9,955 bases of DNA from positions 1-9,955 of the forward strand of contig JBCCFW010000233.1 in the NCBI GenBank assembly GCA_039029535.1, read 5' to 3'. Below are positions 6,259 through 9,955 of this stretch, in pieces; the first letter of the stretch is position 1; each line of letters begins with the position of its first letter. The notes under the pieces were generated by a model, which was not told where the DNA came from, ran no database searches, and saw only the letters and a program-made list of their open reading frames with translations. Made by a program: the position numbers and the translations under genes. This DNA is from JBCCFW01 sp039029535. GTDB lineage: Bacteria; Acidobacteriota; JBCCFW01.

Positions 6259-6935
6259 GCCGCGCGCTGGACGAGCTGCCGCAGCTCGCTGGTGCCCAGC
6301 TCGCTCTCGCACTTGACGATGATGGCGGCGTTGCCGTCGTTGAGGCTGGGCAAGGTGAACGCGGCCACGCACTCTCCCATGCGGTCGGTCTGGCCCTCGA
6401 AGACCACCGTGGGCTCGGAGACGGTCGAGATGAAGTTGATCGTGAGGCTGGCGTTGGCGACCGCACCACGAGAGAGGCTCTTGCTGGCCTTGAGCCGGAG
6501 CTCGCAGGTCGAGCCGGCGACCAGCTCACCGTCGGTCGACATGATGAGCTCGACCTCCTCCTCCTCCATCTCGTTGTCGATCCAGTTGCTGACCAGCTCG
6601 TCGAAGCTCCTCTCGTCACCGCTGGCGCCGCCGATGACGTGGAGCTTCTCCTCCATCTCCCGCTCCATCTCGGCCTTCTCCTCGTCGCTGAGGAAGTGGC
6701 CGGAGCGGATGAGACCGATGATGCGACGGTGCTGATTCTCCATCAGCTGGACGATCTTGGCCTCGTCGAGACCGTCCGTCATCATGTCGGCGTAGTGGGT
6801 CTGGAAGGCGTCGTGGATGTGACCGCCGATGTAGACCAGGGTCTCGATCATCGGGTTCTCGGTGCCGTGGTCCTCCGTCTGAGCGTGGAAGACCTTGCCG
6901 CGGAACTTGATGTCGGTGTTGAAGCCGATGATCAC
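6255..6935 (-). CDS. Conserved protein of unknown function, GFNTD-type N-domain with C-terminal Ig-like region
   Basis: The product is 226 aa from GTG 6935, which has GAGGG (6948-6944) 8 nt upstream; a TTG at 6983 is less likely. The N-terminus IIGFNTDIKFRGKVFHAQTE followed by NPMIETLVYIGGHI resembles a widespread uncharacterised family that I recall from Geobacter-like and myxobacterial proteins. Residues 58-100 are helical and charged, with QLMENQHRRIIGLIRSGHF then an acidic/basic coil (EEKAEMEREMEEKL). Residues about 128-220 look like a beta-sandwich (ELVAGSTCELRLKASKSLS, then FEGQTDRMGE), similar to bacterial Ig-like or carboxypeptidase-regulatory domains. There is no signal peptide or TM segment, so it is probably cytoplasmic. 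The stop overlaps the thiS ATG, so it is first in the thiS-thiG unit. Function unknown. Confidence 0.85.
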   Translation of the reverse strand: MIIGFNTDIKFRGKVFHAQTEDHGTENPMIETLVYIGGHIHDAFQTHYADMMTDGLDEAKIVQLMENQHRRIIGLIRSGHFLSDEEKAEMEREMEEKLHVIGGASGDERSFDELVSNWIDNEMEEEEVELIMSTDGELVAGSTCELRLKASKSLSRGAVANASLTINFISTVSEPTVVFEGQTDRMGECVAAFTLPSLNDGNAAIIVKCESELGTSELRQLVQRAA

Positions 6936-6943
6936 GGGGACTG

Positions 6944-6948
6944 CCCTC
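6944..6948 (-). promoter_or_regulatory. Ribosome-binding site deciding the GTG 6935 start
   Basis: GAGGG lies 8 nt before GTG 6935 on the minus strand. This, with family similarity beginning at the second codon, favours the GTG over the upstream in-frame TTG at 6983. Confidence 0.55.
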
Positions 6949-7064
6949 GCCGCGCCGAATGCCTCGTCGGACGCAGCTCCCAATCATGTCGCGAGGTCGC
7001 GGCGGCGTCACCTCGTTCGGAGTGACTCCTGACCGGGGGCAGGCAGGCGAGGCCCAGACGCAAG
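6949..7064. other. Leader region upstream of the unknown-thiS-thiG unit
   Basis: This stretch lies between the terminator hairpin and the GTG at 6935 and must hold the promoter of the unknown-thiS-thiG unit if transcription does not read through. I see no clear -35/-10 pair and no THI-box (CTGAGA with CCTGATCTGG), so no TPP riboswitch is apparent here. Confidence 0.4.
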
Positions 7065-7096
7065 AAGCGGCGACCAGCCGGAGCTGGACGCCGCTT
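7065..7096 (-). terminator. Strong hairpin 2 (UCCG tetraloop) after the beta-helix gene
   Basis: On the minus strand AAGCGGCGTCCAGC-TCCG-GCTGGTCGCCGCTT forms a 14-bp stem with a single T-T mismatch and a C(UCCG)G loop, a member of the very stable UNCG class. It is followed by CTTGCGTCT, which with the stem end gives a modest T-rich tail. The position, 47 nt past the stop at 7143, fits an intrinsic terminator for the beta-helix gene. Confidence 0.7.
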
Positions 7097-7099
7097 CGG

Positions 7100-7125
7100 G
7101 GGCCGCCCGTCGGAACGGACGGCCC
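7100..7125 (-). terminator. Hairpin 1 (UCCG tetraloop) after the beta-helix gene
   Basis: On the minus strand GGGCCGTCCGT-TCCG-ACGGGCGGCCC forms an 11-bp stem with one G-U wobble and again a UCCG loop. It starts 17 nt after the beta-helix stop codon and is separated from the next hairpin by three bases. It has no T-tract of its own, so it may act with hairpin 2 or protect the mRNA 3' end. Confidence 0.6.
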
Positions 7126-7142
7126 GGGTCGAGAGACCGGAG

Positions 7143-9955
7143 CTAGGGCACGACGGTCAGGACGAGGTCGTCACCCATCTTGCTCACCCGGAAGGAGCCC
7201 GGGCACATGGTCAGCTCGTAGAACTCGATCGGGTCGCCGGCACCCATGGCGGCCGCACCGGGGAGGGTCGTGTCCCCCATCCAGGGCTGGCTCACGCCGT
7301 CGACACGCGGGTCGGGGCAGGCGCCGCCCGAGAAGTCGGCGGGCTCGCAGACGCCCATGCCGGAGGCCAGGTCGAGCGCGTCGGCGATCTCGGTGGTGCA
7401 GCCACTCGCATCGGCCGAGGCACCCGCGATGACCAGCGAGATGGCCACGACGCAGTCACCGCCGTCGAGCGGGTCGGTCTCGCCGAGCGCCATCTCGAAG
7501 ATGCCGTTGTGGTTGGCGTCCTCGTCACCGTCGGCGCAGGTGTCACCGTCGGTGTCGTAGCCCGAGCCCACCCGCGGCGTGATCGGCGCCTGGGCGTCGG
7601 TGTCGCGGTAGTTCGGGTCGCCGGTCGGCGCCGGGATGTAGGCCAGCTCGCCGGTGCTCGCGCAGATCGCGGTGGCGTCGGTGCCGATGGCCGGGCAGGC
7701 CACGCCGTCCGGGTCGGCGACGGGCATGGTGACGCCGTGCTCGAGGCCGTCGGGCAGGCCGTCACCGTCGGTGTCGCAAACGAGGGGATCGGACAGGTCG
7801 TTGAAGTCGGCGGGCATGACTTCGTCGAAGTCCGCCACGCCGTCGTCGTCGGTGTCGGCGTCGAACGGGTCGGTGCCGATGAAGCCCTCGGCGAAGTTGC
7901 TCGCGCCGTCCATGTCGGGATCGTCGTCATCGACGTCGTTGGGGTTGCTGTCGCCACTGCCCGGAGCGCCGGCCGCACCGTTCTTGTCGGTGTCCTCGCA
8001 ACCGTCGAGCTCCCCGCCACCGTCGCTGTCGGGGTTGAGGAAGTCGGACGTGGTGCTCGGCTGGGTGTCGGCGCGGAAGGACATGTCGTCCACGGAGCCA
8101 CAGCCACAGGCGCGGCTGGTGTCGCAGAGACCACCCGGGTCGGTGCCGGAGTAGCCCGGACCGTCGGGAATCGGCGCGTCGATGCCGCGCTCGAGACCGT
8201 CGGGCAGGCCGTCGTCGTCGGAGTCGCAGTCGCAGTAGGCCTCGAGGCCGTCCATGTCGACATCGCCACCGAGGTCGAGACCGTCGGCCACGCCGTCGTC
8301 ATCGACGTCGGCGTCGAGCGGATCGAGACACGGGATGGTCATCTCGACCGAGTCGGGGATGCCGTCCATGTCGGTGTCCATGACCGGGACGGTCAGCGGG
8401 TAGTGGTAGCCCATGTCGGCCTGGAAGGAGTCGGGCAGGCTGCCGGTGTTCGTCGTCTTGAGGAAGAGCGAGTCCGGGTTGGTGTCGCCGTCCAGGTCGA
8501 GACCGGTCGGGTTGGTCGGCGTGCCGAGGCCGATGGCGATGGCCGGCGCGTGGCCAGCGTCCTTCGCCGGCGAGTCGGTGGCCTGGTCCGGCACCTGCGA
8601 GAGGTAGTAGTCGTCCTCGACGCCGGGGCCACCGAGATCGACCCACATCGGGTTGGAGCCGACGAGGTTGCCGTTCATGCCACCGAACTCCGCAGCAGCG
8701 TAGTCGGGGATGGCGCCGGTGAGGTTGTTGTTGGCGGTCGCGCCCATCGTCGGACGCGGCATGCAGTCGGGCGGCGCGCCGACGTTGCAGAGCCAGTCGT
8801 CGAGCCAGTCGCCCACGCCGACCATCGAGCCGTCGTTGCGGGTGACGATGTTGCCGGTGATCTCGATGTCGTCAGCGAGGTTGGTGAGGACGCCCGGGCC
8901 CATGTTGTCCGCGATGGTGTTGTACCGGAGGCTCGCGGTGGAGAAGGCGTAGTCGGTGGGATCGTTGCCGGAGCCACCCATGGTGTCGAAGCCGAAGAAG
9001 GCCAGCCCGGCGCCCTCGTTCTGAACGATGAGGTTGTTCTGGATCAGCGGCTTCTGGGCGGTGTCGTTCTGGGCGCCCGTGAAGATCACGAGGCCGGCGT
9101 GCGAGAGCGGCGTGCCGCCGCCGAGCAGGAACGCCGAGTTGCCGATGAAGTGGTTGTCGGCGATGACGTGGTCGGCCGCGGTGTCCGGAGCCGGCGCGGT
9201 CGCCACGACTCGGGCAGCACCGCCGATGCCGCAGATGCCCATGCAGTCGGCTGCCGCCATGTTGCCGGTGAAGGTGTTGCCGGCGAGCAAGGTGCGGGGA
9301 CCGTCGGTCTGGAGCGCGAGGGCGCCGCCGTAGCCGCTGGCGCCGACCATGCCGGTGACCATGTTGGAGTCGAAGACGTTGTTGGTGATCTGCGGCGTGG
9401 TCGCCAGGCGGAAGTCGATGGCGATCATCGCGCCGCCCCAACCGCCGTTGTTGCTGGTGTTGTTGAGCGCCCCGTTGCCGATGAACATGTTGTCGTCGAT
9501 GGTCGGGACCATGGCGTCGGAGGCGATGTTGCCGTCCGGGATCATGAAGATGGCGCCGCCCCAACCGGTCTGGTTCACCGCAGCCACGGTGGTGCCGTCG
9601 GCGGTGTTGCTGTCGAAGGTGTTCCCGCTGACTTCCTCGTTGAAGTACGCGAGGTAGGCCGCGCCGCCCCAGGCGGAGAAGAAGCCGCAGCGGTCGCCGT
9701 CACCGAGGCCTGCAGAGGCCAGGTTGTTGCTGAAGGTGTTGTTGGTCAGCCGCGGGTGGGCGCCGAACTGGGCGGCCGGCGTCGTCGAGAAGCTGTAGAT
9801 GGCACCGCCCTGCCCCGACGCGTCGGTCGAGTTGCGGTCGATGGCGTCCGAGCCCGGATCGTCGTCGACCGTGCCCGACAGCGACTGGTTGCCGTCGAAG
9901 ATGTTCTCGTCCCAGATGCCGCCCACGTTGGCGAAGTACACGGCACCGCCGAGCG
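7143..9955 (-). CDS. Beta-helix plus thrombospondin-type-3 surface protein, C-terminal part (partial)
   Basis: The start lies beyond the window; 936 residues are visible. Residues 1 to about 400 are right-handed beta-helix rungs with repeating N-x-F-x-x-N and GGA motifs (WGGAIFMIP, ITNNVFDSN, LAGNTFTGN, IADNHFIGN, ITGNIVTRN). They end in a closing segment resembling other bacterial beta-helix proteins (DYYLSQVPDQATDSPAKDAG, then ADMGYHYP). Residues about 523-828 are calcium-binding TSP3-type Asp repeats (DTDMDGIPDS, DVDDDGVADG, DTDGDGLPDG) with several Cys pairs. A final domain of about 108 residues is Cys-containing and ends FRVSKMGDDLVLTVVP. Such proteins are secreted or outer-surface; the signal peptide would be off-window. 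Substrate or partner is unknown. Two tandem hairpins follow the TAG stop. Confidence 0.9.
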   Translation of the reverse strand, partial: LGGAVYFANVGGIWDENIFDGNQSLSGTVDDDPGSDAIDRNSTDASGQGGAIYSFSTTPAAQFGAHPRLTNNTFSNNLASAGLGDGDRCGFFSAWGGAAYLAYFNEEVSGNTFDSNTADGTTVAAVNQTGWGGAIFMIPDGNIASDAMVPTIDDNMFIGNGALNNTSNNGGWGGAMIAIDFRLATTPQITNNVFDSNMVTGMVGASGYGGALALQTDGPRTLLAGNTFTGNMAAADCMGICGIGGAARVVATAPAPDTAADHVIADNHFIGNSAFLLGGGTPLSHAGLVIFTGAQNDTAQKPLIQNNLIVQNEGAGLAFFGFDTMGGSGNDPTDYAFSTASLRYNTIADNMGPGVLTNLADDIEITGNIVTRNDGSMVGVGDWLDDWLCNVGAPPDCMPRPTMGATANNNLTGAIPDYAAAEFGGMNGNLVGSNPMWVDLGGPGVEDDYYLSQVPDQATDSPAKDAGHAPAIAIGLGTPTNPTGLDLDGDTNPDSLFLKTTNTGSLPDSFQADMGYHYPLTVPVMDTDMDGIPDSVEMTIPCLDPLDADVDDDGVADGLDLGGDVDMDGLEAYCDCDSDDDGLPDGLERGIDAPIPDGPGYSGTDPGGLCDTSRACGCGSVDDMSFRADTQPSTTSDFLNPDSDGGGELDGCEDTDKNGAAGAPGSGDSNPNDVDDDDPDMDGASNFAEGFIGTDPFDADTDDDGVADFDEVMPADFNDLSDPLVCDTDGDGLPDGLEHGVTMPVADPDGVACPAIGTDATAICASTGELAYIPAPTGDPNYRDTDAQAPITPRVGSGYDTDGDTCADGDEDANHNGIFEMALGETDPLDGGDCVVAISLVIAGASADASGCTTEIADALDLASGMGVCEPADFSGGACPDPRVDGVSQPWMGDTTLPGAAAMGAGDPIEFYELTMCPGSFRVSKMGDDLVLTVVP
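7465..8234 (-). repeat. Two diverged copies of a TSP3-type Asp-rich module
   Basis: Copy A begins at 8234 and copy B at 7778, an offset of 456 bp (152 codons). Both open with the same block, CDCDSDDDGLPDGLERG and CDTDGDGLPDGLEHG. Both then contain a Cys-bearing insert, an aspartate stretch ending in DGCEDTDKNG or DGDEDANHNG, and a TDP motif. The opening blocks are also closely similar at DNA level (for example CCGTCGGGCAGGCCGTC on the plus strand at both sites). The alignment weakens between the blocks, so this is an old duplication or a family-typical two-part module. Confidence 0.6.

Noticed and set aside
6044..6619. N-terminal extension of ThiG making a 450-aa protein
   Set aside because: The upstream part is Arg/Ser/Pro-rich shadow overlapping thiS and the unknown gene; ThiG similarity begins at the ATG at 6043 with a perfect ribosome site.
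7465..8385. GTCGTC-type short repeats looking like a microsatellite
   Set aside because: They are the reverse complement of GAC-rich Asp codons in the TSP3 repeats and are explained by the protein.

Overview
The window is GC-rich, densely coding bacterial DNA. High GC, short or overlapping gene junctions, frequent GTG starts, a large beta-helix plus thrombospondin-type-3 surface protein and a zinc-ribbon membrane protein point to a Myxococcota-like (former deltaproteobacterial) genome. This is an inference from gene content; no rRNA or tRNA is present to confirm it.

Layout, left to right. (1) 1-614, + strand: the 3' end of a TPR-repeat protein. (2) 580-4530, - strand: a five-gene cluster read right to left. 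It runs LSm/Hfq-like RNA-binding protein (4530-4150), small two-TM protein (4141-3833), ThiE/TenI-family protein (3836-3123), class-V PLP enzyme (3126-1971, broken by a one-base frameshift at a G5 run) and zinc-ribbon membrane protein with a calcium-loop-like motif (1905-580). The cluster's last gene overlaps the TPR gene tail to tail by 35 bp. (3) 4644-5144, + strand: smpB, the tmRNA-binding trans-translation factor, divergent from the LSm gene across 113 bp. (4) 5267-6935, - strand: a conserved unknown protein, thiS and thiG, each junction an ATGA stop/start overlap. (5) 7143-9955, - strand: the C-terminal 936 residues of a secreted or surface beta-helix/TSP3 protein, followed by two strong tandem hairpins.

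How the genes fit together. ThiS (sulfur carrier) and ThiG (thiazole synthase) make the thiazole half of thiamine. The ThiE/TenI-like protein in the neighbouring cluster belongs to the fold that tautomerises thiazole phosphate or joins it to the pyrimidine. The PLP enzyme beside it resembles NifS/IscS-type enzymes but shows no obvious sulfur-carrying cysteine. SmpB and the LSm protein form a divergent pair of RNA-related functions.

No mobile element, CRISPR array, tRNA or riboswitch was found. I did not find a convincing wholly new system. The most notable points are the unknown protein coupled to thiS, the ThiS Gly-Gly codons that also form the thiG Shine-Dalgarno, the LSm protein with an altered Sm2 motif, the frameshifted PLP gene, and twin hairpins that both carry UCCG tetraloops.
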